DNA of 64,000 nucleotides from Pseudomonadota bacterium (GCA_003576765.1 QEVP01000010.1:1-64000); one strand, 5' to 3'; counted from the stretch's first letter, positions 1 to 9,967 are shown. Numbers and translations are program-made. The notes: a model not told the origin generated them from the sequence alone.

Positions 1-860
1 CATTTTGCGCACCAGAACGTCGAGCGGCCGTGCTGCGCGAAGCGGCGGATGATGCCGCCGCAGCCCGGCATGGTGCAGGGCGCGCCCTCGTGGTCGTAGA
101 CCCGGAACGAGTGCTGGAAATAGCCGAGGTTGCCGTCCGGCTGGCGGTGATCGCGCAGCGTCGAGCCGCCGACCGCGATGGCCTCGTTCAGCACCTCGCG
201 GATCGCCTCCACCAGCCGCACCGCGTGCGCGGTCGGCGCGCCGCTACGTGTCGCCAGTGTCGAGGCGCGCCGCTTCGGCGACAGCCCGGCGCGGTGCAGC
301 GCCTCGGCGACGTAGATGTTGCCGAGCCCCGCGACGATGCGCTGGTCGAGCAGCGCCGCCTTCAGGCTCACGGTCTTGCCGGCGCAGGCGGCTGCCAGCG
401 TCTGCGCGTCGAAGGCGTTGCCGAGCGGCTCGGGGCCGAGACCTTTGAGCAGCGGCTCGCCGTCGAGCGCGGCGCGCGCGACCACCTTCATGAAGCCGAA
501 GCGGCGCGGATCGTTGTAGGTGACGGTCGTCCCGTTCGCCATCTTCAGCACGACATGGTCGTGGACCAGTTCGTCATTGCGCGGGTGGTGGAATTCGCCG
601 ATCGGCAGGTTGCCGACGCGGAACGAGCCGGACATGCCGAGATGCATCATCAGGACGTCGCCGGAGGCGAGGTCCGCCATCAGGTACTTGGCGCGCCGCC
701 CCAGCCCGAGGATGCGCTGGCCGGCCAGACGGGCGGCGAAATCGGGCTGGAACGGAAAACGCAGGTCGGCGCGGCGCAGGTCGACGGCTGCGATGCGAGC
801 GCCTTCCATGGCCGGCTGCAGGCCGCGGCGGACGGTTTCGACTTCGGGAAGCTCGGGCAT
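1..860 (-). CDS. mutM: Formamidopyrimidine-DNA glycosylase (Fpg/MutM), C-terminus cut by window edge
   Basis: Base-excision repair glycosylase/AP lyase that removes 8-oxoguanine and other oxidised purines. The start at 860 reads [14 protein letters not shown], the diagnostic N-terminus: after Met removal Pro2 is the Schiff-base nucleophile and Glu3 the catalytic acid. Near the left edge the frame contains the C-terminal zinc finger, with CTMPGC, then [17 protein letters not shown] and a final Cys crossing the edge. Only a few terminal residues are missing. About 286 codons are visible, close to the usual 270-295. It is divergent from ubiE, with a small palindromic repeat in the shared intergenic space. 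Confidence 0.95.
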   Translation of the reverse strand, partial: MPELPEVETVRRGLQPAMEGARIAAVDLRRADLRFPFQPDFAARLAGQRILGLGRRAKYLMADLASGDVLMMHLGMSGSFRVGNLPIGEFHHPRNDELVHDHVVLKMANGTTVTYNDPRRFGFMKVVARAALDGEPLLKGLGPEPLGNAFDAQTLAAACAGKTVSLKAALLDQRIVAGLGNIYVAEALHRAGLSPKRRASTLATRSGAPTAHAVRLVEAIREVLNEAIAVGGSTLRDHRQPDGNLGYFQHSFRVYDHEGAPCTMPGCGGIIRRFAQHGRSTFWCAK

Positions 861-948
861 TGCGGCCCCGGTTCTAGCGCGCCGCGGGCCGCCACGCTAC
901 GGTCCGCTCCCATGGAATTGGACGCAACGCGCGGCACCGCTTTGATTT

Positions 949-997
949 GAGCATGGGTCGTGCCCGAAAAGCGGTTCCCCCTTTTCCGGATCATGCT
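949..997. repeat. Palindromic GAGCATG...CATGCT intergenic repeat
   Basis: The segment begins gagcatg and ends catgct. Read on the minus strand it is GCATGATCCGGAAAAG followed by a gaaccgc/ttttcggg arm, so it can fold into a cruciform. From memory, this pattern is a dispersed intergenic repeat common in Bradyrhizobium-group genomes. It sits between divergent mutM and ubiE, 30 bp before the ubiE start, and may overlap the ubiE promoter. Confidence 0.6.
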
Positions 998-1026
998 TTA
1001 TATGGTGCGCCGCAAGGAGTTTTGGC

Positions 1027-1788
1027 ATGGCCCGCCCCGAAGAGACCACCCATTTCGGCTTCAGGGACGTCCCCTTGGACGACAAGCAGACGCTGGTCAA
1101 CGACGTGTTCCACTCGGTGGCGCGGCGCTACGACCTGATGAACGACCTGATGTCGGGCGGCCTGCACCGCATCTGGAAAAGCGGGATGATCACCGCGCTC
1201 AACCCGCCGCGCTCGGATGCGCCGTTCGCGCTGCTCGACGTTGCCGGTGGCACCGGCGACATCGCCTTCCGGGCCGCCGCCGCGGCCGGACCCGGCTTCA
1301 CCGCGACGGTCTGCGACATCAACGGCGACATGCTGGCGGTCGGCCGCGAGCGCGCCGCGGCGCGCCATCTCGACCATCAGGTGACGTTCGTCGATGGCAA
1401 CGCCGAGCGGCTGGCTTTCGCCGATAAAAGTTTCGACGCCTACACGATCGCCTTCGGCATCCGCAACGTGCCGCGGATCGAGGCCGCGCTCGGCGAGGCG
1501 TATCGCGTCTTGAAGCCGGGCGGGCGCTTCCTGTGCCTGGAATTCTCCAGCGTCGACGTGCCCGGCCTCGACAAGCTCTACGACCTGTTCTCGTTCAACG
1601 TCATCCCGCCGCTCGGCCGCGTCGTCACGGGCGATGCCGAATCCTACCGCTATCTCGTCGAATCGATCCGCCGCTTTCCGCGCCCCGATATCTTTGCCGA
1701 GATGATCGCGGCGGCGGGGCTGGCCCGCGTCTCGTTCCAGCCGCTGTCCGGCGGCATCGTCGCGCTGCATTCGGGCTGGCGTTTGTGA
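1027..1788 (+). CDS. ubiE: UbiE, 2-methoxy-6-polyprenyl-1,4-benzoquinol C-methyltransferase
   Basis: SAM-dependent C-methyltransferase of ubiquinone (and menaquinone, where present) biosynthesis, acting on the membrane-bound polyprenyl-benzoquinol. The 253-aa product is of typical family length. Visible motifs are the N-terminal [18 protein letters not shown] motif [14 protein letters not shown], the family signature FGIRNV, and the C-terminal [14 protein letters not shown]. The ATG at 1027 follows an AAGGAG box at 1014-1019. The stop overlaps the GTG start of ubiB, so the two quinone genes are translationally coupled. Confidence 0.96.
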   Translation: MARPEETTHFGFRDVPLDDKQTLVNDVFHSVARRYDLMNDLMSGGLHRIWKSGMITALNPPRSDAPFALLDVAGGTGDIAFRAAAAAGPGFTATVCDINGDMLAVGRERAAARHLDHQVTFVDGNAERLAFADKSFDAYTIAFGIRNVPRIEAALGEAYRVLKPGGRFLCLEFSSVDVPGLDKLYDLFSFNVIPPLGRVVTGDAESYRYLVESIRRFPRPDIFAEMIAAAGLARVSFQPLSGGIVALHSGWRL

Positions 1789-3350
1789 TTTCCGCGGTCG
1801 CTCACGTCGCGCGCCTCGCTCGCGCCGCCTTCGTGCTGGCGCGCGAGGGCGTGTTCGGCATCGTCGATCCCGCACCGCTGCCGCCGCCGGCGCAGCTTCT
1901 GGTGCGCATGGCGCGGCTCATCGAACGGCGCGATGCGCGCAGCGGCGCCCGCCTGTCGCGCGCCCTGACGCGGCTCGGCCCGGCCTACCTCAAGCTCGGC
2001 CAGTTTCTTGCCACCCGCCCCGACGTGGTCGGCGCCGCGGTGGCGCGCGACCTCGAAAGCCTGCAGGACCGCCTGCCGCCGTTTCCGCAAGGAGAAGCCG
2101 AGGCGATGATCGCGGCGAGCCTCGAGCGGCCGCTTGCGGATATCTTTGTAAAGATCGGCCCGTCGGTGGCCGCCGCCTCGATTGCGCAGGTTCATCGCGG
2201 CGAGATCGAGGATGGCGGCACCCGCCGCGAGGTCGCCGTCAAGGTGCTGCGGCCCAACGTCAACGCGCGCTTTCGCCGCGACCTTTCCGACTTCTTCTTC
2301 GTCGCCCGCAACGCGGAAAAATATTCGGCGGAAGCGCGGCGGCTGCGGCTGATCGAGGTGATCGCCACCATGCAGCGCACGGTGGCGATGGAGATGGACC
2401 TGCGGCTGGAGGCGGCGGCGCTCTCCGAAATGGCGGAGAACACCCGCGACGATCCCGACTTCCGCGTGCCGACGGTGGACTGGGACCGCACCAGCCACAG
2501 CGTGCTGACGATGGAGTGGATCGACGGCATTCCGCTCAACGACCGCGCGCGGCTGGAGGAAACCGGCGTCGACATGGTCGATCTCGGCGCCAAGCTGATT
2601 CAGGCGTTTCTGCGCCACGCACTGCGCGACGGCTTCTTTCACGCCGACATGCACCCCGGCAACCTGTTCCTCGATCCGCGCGGCCAACTGGTGGCCGTCG
2701 ATTTCGGTATCATGGGCCGGCTCGGGCTGAAGGAGCGCCGCTTCCTCGCCGAGATTCTGCTCGGCTTCATCACCCGCGATTACATCCGCGTCGCCGAGGT
2801 GCATTTCGAGGCCGGCTACGTGCCCTCGCACCATTCGGTGGAGAATTTTGCGCAGGCCATCCGCGCCATCGGCGAGCCGATCCACAATCGCACCGCCGAA
2901 GAAATCTCGATGGCAAAACTGCTCACCCTGCTGCTGGAGGTAACCGCGCTGTTCGACATGCGCACCCGGCCCGAACTGATCCTGCTGCAGAAGACCATGG
3001 TGGTGGTCGAGGGGGTGGCGCGCTCGTTCGACCCGAAACTCGATATCTGGAGCACCGCCGACCCGGTGGTGCGCGAATGGATCGGGCGCAATCTGGGCCC
3101 CATCGGCAAGATCGAGGGGGCGGCGGCGGGGGCGTCCCAGCTCGGCAAGGTGCTGGCCGATATCCCCGCCATCGCTTCCGGCGCGGCGGCGGCGCTCGCC
3201 CGCTTCGAGGCGATGACGCGGGAGGGCATCGTGCTGGCGCCGGAAACCATCGCGGCCATCGCCCGTGCCCAGGCCGAGCGCGGCCGCTGGCGCACGGCGG
3301 CGATCTGGATCGTGGCGGTGGCCGTGGTGGCGATCCTGATCTGGCTGTGA
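1785..3350 (+). CDS. ubiB: UbiB, ubiquinone biosynthesis atypical kinase/ATPase
   Basis: ABC1/ADCK/UbiB-family atypical protein kinase-like ATPase needed for coenzyme Q production; it is thought to support the membrane Ubi complex rather than catalyse a ring modification. The start is GTG at 1785, overlapping the ubiE stop as GTGA and giving 521 aa; an upstream extension would run into ubiE. The family KxGQ motif is at residues 70-73 ([11 protein letters not shown]). The kinase-like core includes [11 protein letters not shown], the invariant Lys in [17 protein letters not shown] and [10 protein letters not shown] single hydrophobic helix at the C-terminus (about residues 500-521) fits membrane anchoring. 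Confidence 0.95.
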   Translation: MISAVAHVARLARAAFVLAREGVFGIVDPAPLPPPAQLLVRMARLIERRDARSGARLSRALTRLGPAYLKLGQFLATRPDVVGAAVARDLESLQDRLPPFPQGEAEAMIAASLERPLADIFVKIGPSVAAASIAQVHRGEIEDGGTRREVAVKVLRPNVNARFRRDLSDFFFVARNAEKYSAEARRLRLIEVIATMQRTVAMEMDLRLEAAALSEMAENTRDDPDFRVPTVDWDRTSHSVLTMEWIDGIPLNDRARLEETGVDMVDLGAKLIQAFLRHALRDGFFHADMHPGNLFLDPRGQLVAVDFGIMGRLGLKERRFLAEILLGFITRDYIRVAEVHFEAGYVPSHHSVENFAQAIRAIGEPIHNRTAEEISMAKLLTLLLEVTALFDMRTRPELILLQKTMVVVEGVARSFDPKLDIWSTADPVVREWIGRNLGPIGKIEGAAAGASQLGKVLADIPAIASGAAAALARFEAMTREGIVLAPETIAAIARAQAERGRWRTAAIWIVAVAVVAILIWL

Positions 3351-3436
3351 TTTACCCTCTCGAATGATGGCATTGCCATCAACGATTGCGCTGGCGGTGC
3401 CGTGCGGCTAGATTTTGGGGAGCCGGGAGACGTCGC

Positions 3437-4816
3437 ATGGCCAGCCTGACCGTCCGCAAGCTCGATGACGACCTCAAAGCGCGCTTAAGGGTGCGCGCCG
3501 CCCGTAACGGCCGCTCGGTCGAGGACGAGGTGCGCACGATTTTGCGCGAGGCGGGGGAGGACGCCGGCCCGCCGCCGGCCCCGGATGTTGCGGCCGGACC
3601 GGCAGTGCCCTCCGTCGCGCCGCGCATCACCCTGATCATCGGCGGCGGAATCGCCGCCTACAAGGCGCTCGACCTGATCCGCCGCTTGAAAGAGCGCGGT
3701 CCCGAGGTGCGCGTCATCCTGACGCGGGCAGCGCAGCAGTTCGTCACGCCGCTGGCGGCGAGCGCGCTGGCGCACACGCCCTGCCACACCGACCTGTTCG
3801 ACCCGAGAAGCGAGTTCGATGCCGGCCACATCCGGCTCGCGCGCGGCTGCGACCTGGTGGTCGTCGCGCCCGCTACCGCCGACCTGATGGCAAAAATGGC
3901 GAACGGCCTCGCCGATGACCTGGCCAGCGCCGTGCTGCTCGCCACCGACCGCCCGGTGCTGCTGGCCCCCGCCATGAACCCGGCGATGTGGACCAACGCC
4001 GCGACGCGCCGCAACGTCGCGCGGCTGAAACAGGACGGCGTGCATCTCGTCGGTCCCAGTGCCGGCGAGATGGCGGAAGCGAACGAGGCCGGCGTCGGCC
4101 GCATGAGCGAGCCGACCGAGATCGCGCTCGCCGCGATGACGCTGCTCAAGCCGGCGGCGACGCCGCTCAAGGGCCGCCGCGTGCTGATCACCGCCGGGCC
4201 GACGCATGAGCCGATCGACCCGGTGCGCTACATCGCCAACCGCTCCTCCGGCAAGCAGGGCTTTGCCATCGCCGCCGCCGCCGCCCGCGCCGGCGCCGAG
4301 GTGACGCTGGTGAGCGGCCCGGTCGGCCTCGCCGATCCGGCCGACGTCAATGTCGTACGCGTCGAATCGGCGCGCGAGATGCTGGCGAAGGTGGAGGCCG
4401 CGCTGCCGGCCGATGCCGCGATTTTTGCCGCCGCCGTCGCCGACTGGCGGGTGGCGGGCGCGGCTGCGCAGAAGATCAAGAAGACGGTCGATGGCCTGCC
4501 CGACCTCAAGCTCGCGGAAAATCCCGACATCCTCGCCACCATCGCAAAGCGCGGCGAGGGCCGCCCGCGCCTCGTCGTCGGCTTCGCCGCCGAGACCGAG
4601 AACCTGATCGCGCATGCGCGCGCCAAACTGATGCGCAAGGGCTGCGACTGGATCGTCGCCAACGACGTGTCGCCGGCGTCCGGCGTCATGGGTGGCGACC
4701 GCAACGTCATTCACATCCTGATGCGCGACAGCGAGGAGGTCGAATCGTGGCCGGCGATGAGCAAGCAGGAGGTGGCCGACCGGCTCGTTGCGCGAATCGC
4801 GCAAAGCCTGCAATGA
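3437..4816 (+). CDS. coaBC: CoaBC with N-terminal ribbon-helix-helix domain
   Basis: Bifunctional phosphopantothenate-cysteine ligase and phosphopantothenoylcysteine decarboxylase of coenzyme A synthesis. The 459-aa protein has three parts. Residues 1-40 ([20 protein letters not shown] onward) look like a FitA/Arc ribbon-helix-helix antitoxin domain, followed by a Pro/Ala linker. Residues 62-235 form the FMN-dependent CoaC half, with the [14 protein letters not shown] fold start, GHIRLAR carrying the catalytic His, and the APAMNPAMW motif. Residues 245-455 form the CoaB ligase half ([21 protein letters not shown]). The substrate-clamp motif reads [14 protein letters not shown] and lacks the Cys present in E. 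coli Dfp. The ATG at 3437 has GGGAG upstream; starting at the flavoprotein domain would leave no obvious start, so the fusion looks genuine. Confidence 0.93.
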   Translation: MASLTVRKLDDDLKARLRVRAARNGRSVEDEVRTILREAGEDAGPPPAPDVAAGPAVPSVAPRITLIIGGGIAAYKALDLIRRLKERGPEVRVILTRAAQQFVTPLAASALAHTPCHTDLFDPRSEFDAGHIRLARGCDLVVVAPATADLMAKMANGLADDLASAVLLATDRPVLLAPAMNPAMWTNAATRRNVARLKQDGVHLVGPSAGEMAEANEAGVGRMSEPTEIALAAMTLLKPAATPLKGRRVLITAGPTHEPIDPVRYIANRSSGKQGFAIAAAAARAGAEVTLVSGPVGLADPADVNVVRVESAREMLAKVEAALPADAAIFAAAVADWRVAGAAAQKIKKTVDGLPDLKLAENPDILATIAKRGEGRPRLVVGFAAETENLIAHARAKLMRKGCDWIVANDVSPASGVMGGDRNVIHILMRDSEEVESWPAMSKQEVADRLVARIAQSLQ

Positions 4817-5283
4817 CCGGCGCCATGACAGACACGCTGGCCATCGACCTGCAAGTCCTGCCGCACGGCGAAGGACTGCCGCTGCCGGCCTACCAGACGC
4901 GGCTCGCCGCCGGCCTCGACCTGTGCGCGGCGGTGCCGGCCGACGCGCCGCTGACGCTGGCCCCCGGCGATCATGCGCTGGTGCCGACGGGACTGGCGAT
5001 GGCGCTGCCGGCCGGCTTCGAGGCGCAGGTGCGGCCGCGCTCCGGGCTCGCGGTGCGCTTTGGGGTCACCGTGCTCAACGCGCCGGGCACCATCGATGCC
5101 GACTATCGCGGCGAGATCGGCGTGCCGCTGATCAACCATGGCCGCGCGCCGTTCGTCGTGCGCCGCGGCGAGCGCATCGCGCAGATGGTGATCGCGCCGG
5201 TGGTGCAGGCGCGCTTCACCGTGGTCGCTCGCCTCGACGCCACCGCGCGCGGCAGCGGCGGCTTTGGTTCCACCGGTATGTGA
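4813..5283 (+). CDS. dut: dUTP diphosphatase (dUTPase)
   Basis: Trimeric enzyme hydrolysing dUTP to dUMP, which keeps uracil out of DNA and supplies dTMP synthesis. All five family motifs are visible in 156 aa: [42 protein letters not shown] and the C-terminal arm [10 protein letters not shown]. The chosen ATG at 4813 overlaps the coaBC stop (ATGA); an in-frame ATG 12 bp downstream is an alternative. coaBC-dut is a common proteobacterial pair. Confidence 0.96.
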   Translation: MTGAMTDTLAIDLQVLPHGEGLPLPAYQTRLAAGLDLCAAVPADAPLTLAPGDHALVPTGLAMALPAGFEAQVRPRSGLAVRFGVTVLNAPGTIDADYRGEIGVPLINHGRAPFVVRRGERIAQMVIAPVVQARFTVVARLDATARGSGGFGSTGM

Positions 5284-5427
5284 TCCGTTTTTTCCGCGCG
5301 CCGGCCATCGTTCACGGTCTGGACTCTACCCCCGGGAGTCCGCTTGGCGATAATGTGAAACGATTCGCGAACAGCGATATGTTTTCCGGAGCGGGATGCG
5401 GCCGCATCCGTTCTGATCGGGGCATTG

Positions 5428-7926
5428 ATGTCGGGCGCGACCGCAACCATCCGTCGGGCTTTGCTGTCATGCAGCGCACTGACACGCGGCGCGTTGGCCG
5501 CCCTCGGCGTCGTGGTCGTTGCCGGGTCTGCGCGGGCGGCCGAGGCGCCCGCGGTGCTTGCCGGGATGTCGCGGCAGGAATGGGCGGCGCTGGCCACCGC
5601 CGGCGGCATTCTCGGCTTCTCCATTCTCGCCGCGATCCTCTTGATGCGCACCCGCATGCGCGCCGCCGCGACCGAGGCGCGGCTGCGTGCCGACCTTCAG
5701 GCGCTGCAGGCCGACGCCGACCGCACCCGCGCATTGTTGTTCGCCGAGCCGCAGGTGCTGATCGCCTGGCCGGCCGGCTCGGACCGCGCCCACATTTCCG
5801 GTGACGTCGCGCTGCTTGCCTCGCCGCACGCGCCGCTCGATCCGCCGCAACGGCTGTTGGCTTTCAGCGCCTGGCTGCTGCCCGAGCAGGCGGTGCGCAT
5901 GGAGCGGGCGGTTGCCGCGTTGCGCCAGTCGGGCGAGGGGTTTGCGTTACAGATGGCGACCTCGGCCGGCCGGCTCGTCGAGGCCGTAGGCCGCGCCATC
6001 GGCGGTCAGGCGGTGGTGCGCATCCGCGACTTGAGCGGCGTGCGCCGCGAACTCGCCGAGAGCGTCGCGCGCGAGAAGCGGCTGATGGCGGAGACCGCGA
6101 CGCTGCGCGCCTTTGCCGGCGCGATGCCGTGCCCGCTCTGGGTGCGCCGCGACGATGGCGTGCTTGAATTCGCCAACGAGGCGTATGCCAGGGCCGCCGA
6201 TGCCGCTTCGCCGGGCGAGGCGGTGGCGCAGAACTGCGAACTGCTCGACACCGCGAGCCGCGCCGACATGGGGCGCGCGCTGGCCGAGCATGGCCGGTTC
6301 ACCGCGCGGCTGCCGGTGGTGAGCCACGGCGAGCGGCGTATGTTCGACGTGGTGGCGCTCGGTTTTCCGCACGGCAGCGCCGGCTTCGCCATCGATGCCA
6401 GCGAGGCGGTCGGCCTGCGCGCCGCGCTGGAGCGGATGGCGGAGGCGCACCGCCGCACCCTCGACCAGCTCTCCTGCGCCGTCGCGGTGTTCGACGGCGA
6501 ACGGCGGCTCGCGTTCTACAACGACGCCTATCGCCGGCTGTGGGACCTGGAGCGCGGCGTCCTCGACGCGCGCCCGTACGATTCCGACCTGCTCGACCGG
6601 CTGCGGCTCGCCCGCAAGATCGCCGAGCAGCCCGACTTCCGCGCCTGGAAGGCCAAGCTGCACGAAGCCTATCAGGCGATCGAGCCACGCAGCGACACAT
6701 GGTATCTTCCTGACGGCCGCATGCTGCGCATCGTCACCACGCCGAACCCGGAGGGCGGCGTCACCTACCTGATCGACGACGTCACCGAGAGCATCACGCT
6801 CGCCCGCCAGAACGACGGCCTGATGCGGGTGCAGCGCGAGACGCTCGACAACCTGGCCGAGGCGGTCGCGGTGTTCGGCAGCAACGGCCGCATCGAACTG
6901 TTCAACCCGCCGTTCGCGCGGATGTGGAATCTGCCGACGGAGGCGCTGCAACTCAAGCCGCATGTCTCGACGGTGGAGGAATGGTGCCGGCCGCTGTACG
7001 ACGATGATGCCACCTGGCAGGCGCTGCGCGAGGCGATCACCGGCATCGAGAACCGTGCCATGCCGCCGCGCCGGCTGGAACGGGCCGACGGCACCGTGCT
7101 CGATTGCCTGACCATGCCGCTGCCGGACGGCGCCACCATGCTGACGTTCCAGGACGTCACCGACAGCGTCAACGTCGAGCGCGTGCTGCGCGAACGCAAC
7201 GACGCGCTGGAAGCCGCCTCGCAGATGAAGGTGGATTTCGTCCACCACGTCTCCTACGAACTGCGCTCGCCGCTCACCACCATCATCGGCTTCGCTCATT
7301 TCCTCAGCGACCCGGCGACCGGCCCGATGACGGAGAAGCAGGCCGAATATCTCGGCTACATCACCGCCTCGACCAACGCGCTCTTGGCGATCATCAACAA
7401 CATCCTCGACCTTGCCACCATCGACGCCGGCGCGATGACGCTCGCCCTCGGCTCGGTCGATGTCCGCAAGGCGATCGCCGACGCCAGCGCCGGGGTGCAG
7501 GATCGCCTCGCGCGCGAGCGCATCACGCTGAACGTCACCGTCGATCCCGGCATCGACCGCTTCGTCGCCGACGAGGCCCGCGTGGTGCAGGTGCTCTACA
7601 ATCTCCTGGCCAACGCCATCGGCTTCGCGCCGGAGGGCAGCACGATCGATCTCGCCGCGATCCGCTCGGCGCACAGCGTCGTGTTCCGCGTTACCGATCG
7701 CGGACCCGGTATGACGCCGGAGGTCCGGGACAAGGCGTTCGACTGGTTCGAGAGCCATGCCAACGGCTCGCGCCATCGCGGCGCCGGCCTCGGGCTGTCG
7801 CTGGTACGGTCGTTCGTCGAACTGCACGGCGGTCACGTCTATGTCGATTCGGAGGTCGGGCACGGCACCACCGTGACCTGCGAATTTCCCATCGACCACG
7901 ACGTGCAGCGCAGCGCCGCCGAATGA
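5428..7926 (+). CDS. divL: DivL-like cell-cycle sensor pseudokinase (Tyr in place of phospho-His)
   Basis: Membrane-anchored PAS-containing histidine-kinase homologue. The 832-aa product has an N-terminal signal-like segment, a second hydrophobic helix near residues 47-72, PAS-like sensory regions over roughly 200-590, a dimerisation/phosphotransfer helix and a C-terminal ATPase domain (DRGPGMTPEVRDKAF, then GAGLGLSLVRSFVELHGG). In the phosphotransfer helix the expected His is replaced: it reads VDFVHHVSYELRSPLT, with Tyr611. In Caulobacter DivL a Tyr at this place marks a protein that modulates CckA and reads DivK rather than acting as a normal kinase. The ATG at 5428 is used; a TTG just before it is possible. 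The stop overlaps the next gene by 4 bp. Confidence 0.85.
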   Translation: MSGATATIRRALLSCSALTRGALAALGVVVVAGSARAAEAPAVLAGMSRQEWAALATAGGILGFSILAAILLMRTRMRAAATEARLRADLQALQADADRTRALLFAEPQVLIAWPAGSDRAHISGDVALLASPHAPLDPPQRLLAFSAWLLPEQAVRMERAVAALRQSGEGFALQMATSAGRLVEAVGRAIGGQAVVRIRDLSGVRRELAESVAREKRLMAETATLRAFAGAMPCPLWVRRDDGVLEFANEAYARAADAASPGEAVAQNCELLDTASRADMGRALAEHGRFTARLPVVSHGERRMFDVVALGFPHGSAGFAIDASEAVGLRAALERMAEAHRRTLDQLSCAVAVFDGERRLAFYNDAYRRLWDLERGVLDARPYDSDLLDRLRLARKIAEQPDFRAWKAKLHEAYQAIEPRSDTWYLPDGRMLRIVTTPNPEGGVTYLIDDVTESITLARQNDGLMRVQRETLDNLAEAVAVFGSNGRIELFNPPFARMWNLPTEALQLKPHVSTVEEWCRPLYDDDATWQALREAITGIENRAMPPRRLERADGTVLDCLTMPLPDGATMLTFQDVTDSVNVERVLRERNDALEAASQMKVDFVHHVSYELRSPLTTIIGFAHFLSDPATGPMTEKQAEYLGYITASTNALLAIINNILDLATIDAGAMTLALGSVDVRKAIADASAGVQDRLARERITLNVTVDPGIDRFVADEARVVQVLYNLLANAIGFAPEGSTIDLAAIRSAHSVVFRVTDRGPGMTPEVRDKAFDWFESHANGSRHRGAGLGLSLVRSFVELHGGHVYVDSEVGHGTTVTCEFPIDHDVQRSAAE

Positions 7927-9452
7927 TTGCCGCAGCTGCCTTCGTCTTCACCATCGCCGACGAAAACGACACCGCGCGGCTGATGGCCGACCTCGCGTTG
8001 CTGCTGGCGCCGGGCGATACCGTGACGCTCACGGGCGATCTCGGCGCCGGCAAGACGTTCGCCGCGCGCGCGCTGATCCGTTACCTTGCCGGCGACGACG
8101 CGCTCGAAGTGCCGAGCCCGACCTTCACACTGGTGCAGGCTTACGACTTGCCGTCGTTTCCTCTGCTGCACGGCGACCTCTACCGCATCGCCGACGAATC
8201 CGAGCTGGACGAGATCGGGCTTGCGCCGTGGCCGGAAGACACGGTGACGCTGATCGAATGGCCGGAGCGCGCCGCTAGCGCGCTGCCCGCCGACCGTATC
8301 GACGTGACGCTGCGTCACGAGGCCGGGCGCGGCGAGAGCGCGCGCATCGCCACCGTCACCGGCTTCGGGGTAGCCGCTGCGCAGGCGGCACGGCTCGCGG
8401 CGCTGCGGCGCTTCCTCGAGGGCGCAGGGCTCGGCGCGGCGCAACGCACGCGGATGGCGGGCGACGCCTCGACGCGCTCCTATGCCCGGCTCGCCCATGA
8501 CGGCGAGAGCCTGGTGTTGATGAATTCCCCTCGTCGGCCGGACGGGCCGCCGGTTCACGACGGAAAACCCTATAGCGCCGCCGTGCATCTCGCCGAGGAC
8601 GTCAAGCCCTTCGTGGCGATCGCTAATGGCTTACGCGCGCGCGGCTTCAGCGCGCCCGCGATCCGCCATGCCGACCTCGACCACGGCTTCCTCGTCACCG
8701 AGGATCTCGGCAGCGATCCGGTGGTGGCAGGCCACCCGCCGGCGCCGATCCCGGAGCGCTACGAGGCGGCGACCGACTGGCTGGCGGCGCTGCACGGCAT
8801 GCAACTGCCGGATACGTTGCCGCTGCCGCTGCCCGCGGCGAGCCATGCGATTCCGAGGTTCGACGTCGATGCCATGCTGGTCGAGGTCAGCCTGATGCTC
8901 GACTGGTATCTGCCCGACCGCAGCGTCACCGTCGGCCCGCGCACGCGGGCCGACTTCTTCGACCTGTGGCGCGAACTACTGATCACCAGGATCGCCGCGG
9001 CGCCGGCCACCTGGGTGCTGCGCGACTACCACTCGCCCAACCTGATCTGGTGCGGCGCCCGCGACGGGCTGGCCCGCGTCGGTGTCATCGACTTTCAGGA
9101 TACCGTGCTGGGGCCGGCGGCCTATGACCTGGTGTCGCTGTTGCAGGATGCCCGCGTCGACGTCTCCGAGGACACGGAGATCGCCAACCTGGTGCGCTAC
9201 ACCCGCGCCCGCCTCAAGGCCGATCCGGGCTTCGACGCCGCCGCCTTCGCGGAGAGCTACGCCATCATGTCGGCGCAGCGCAACACGCGGCTGCTCGGCA
9301 CCTTCGCCCGCCTCAACCGCCGCGACGGCAAGCCGCACTATCTGCGCCACCAGCCGCGCATCTGGACCTATCTCAAGCGCTCGCTGGCCCACCCGGCGCT
9401 GCACGAGGTGCGCGACTGGTACGCCGCGCGCGTGCCCGCGCCCGGCCGCTGA
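7923..9452 (+). CDS. tsaE: TsaE ATPase fused to AmgK-like sugar kinase/phosphotransferase
   Basis: Two-domain protein of 509 aa. Residues 1-150 are TsaE, the ATPase of the tRNA t6A37 complex, with Walker A GDLGAGKT at 38-45, SPTFTLV, and HGDLYRI followed by IEWPERA. Residues about 160-505 are an aminoglycoside-phosphotransferase-fold domain like AmgK, the anomeric MurNAc/GlcNAc kinase of peptidoglycan recycling, with catalytic loop RDYHSPNLIW and metal motif VIDFQDTVLGPAAYDLVSLL. The start ATG at 7923 overlaps the divL stop (ATGA). A murU-like gene follows one small gene later, which supports a recycling role for the second domain. I have seen this fusion annotated in related Hyphomicrobiales. 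Confidence 0.88.
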   Translation: MIAAAAFVFTIADENDTARLMADLALLLAPGDTVTLTGDLGAGKTFAARALIRYLAGDDALEVPSPTFTLVQAYDLPSFPLLHGDLYRIADESELDEIGLAPWPEDTVTLIEWPERAASALPADRIDVTLRHEAGRGESARIATVTGFGVAAAQAARLAALRRFLEGAGLGAAQRTRMAGDASTRSYARLAHDGESLVLMNSPRRPDGPPVHDGKPYSAAVHLAEDVKPFVAIANGLRARGFSAPAIRHADLDHGFLVTEDLGSDPVVAGHPPAPIPERYEAATDWLAALHGMQLPDTLPLPLPAASHAIPRFDVDAMLVEVSLMLDWYLPDRSVTVGPRTRADFFDLWRELLITRIAAAPATWVLRDYHSPNLIWCGARDGLARVGVIDFQDTVLGPAAYDLVSLLQDARVDVSEDTEIANLVRYTRARLKADPGFDAAAFAESYAIMSAQRNTRLLGTFARLNRRDGKPHYLRHQPRIWTYLKRSLAHPALHEVRDWYAARVPAPGR

Positions 9453-9529
9453 CCGTTTTGCGGTTTACCCCTTGTTCACCGTGCGCTCCTATCGTGATCG
9501 GCTGGCGGAGGGCCGCGGAGGATCGACCG

Positions 9530-9853
9530 ATGGGCGGGGAGCGACGGAAAGCCGAACGCATCTCATTCGAGCATGGCCTCAATGCGCACATCATGAGCAT
9601 CGACGGCACCTGGCGGCGAAGCTGCACGGTGGAGGACGTGTCCGAAACCGGCGCGCGCATTACGGTCGGAGGCTCGGTCGAAGGGCTCAACCTGAAGGAG
9701 TTCTTCCTGCTGCTGTCGTCCACCGGGCTCGCCTATCGCCGCTGCGAGCTGGCCTGGGTCAACGGCGAGCAGCTCGGCGTCTACTTCCTCAAGCACAACG
9801 ACCGCAAGAAACGCGCCCGCGGCAATCCCGACGCTTTTATCGTTGATCTCTGA
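9530..9853 (+). CDS. PilZ-domain protein, possible c-di-GMP receptor
   Basis: Small cytoplasmic protein (107 aa) made almost entirely of a PilZ fold. The cyclic-di-GMP motifs are recognisable: RRKAER near the N-terminus and DVSETGARI about 30 residues later, matching the RxxxR and (D/N)xSxxG pattern. The ATG at 9530 is preferred over an upstream in-frame start at 9458 because GGAGG lies 10 bp before it and the upstream extension has no domain. It lies between the TsaE-AmgK fusion and murU, but its role there is not evident from sequence. Confidence 0.82.
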   Translation: MGGERRKAERISFEHGLNAHIMSIDGTWRRSCTVEDVSETGARITVGGSVEGLNLKEFFLLLSSTGLAYRRCELAWVNGEQLGVYFLKHNDRKKRARGNPDAFIVDL

Positions 9854-9967
9854 CCATAGGCACGCCTCCGTCGCGCCGCCGTCACATCCAGCCGCTATCG
9901 CAAAGAGCGGATATTCGAGAGAGCGGGCCTCTGATTCGCGCCGCCAAGCCGTGCTAATGTAGATTTC

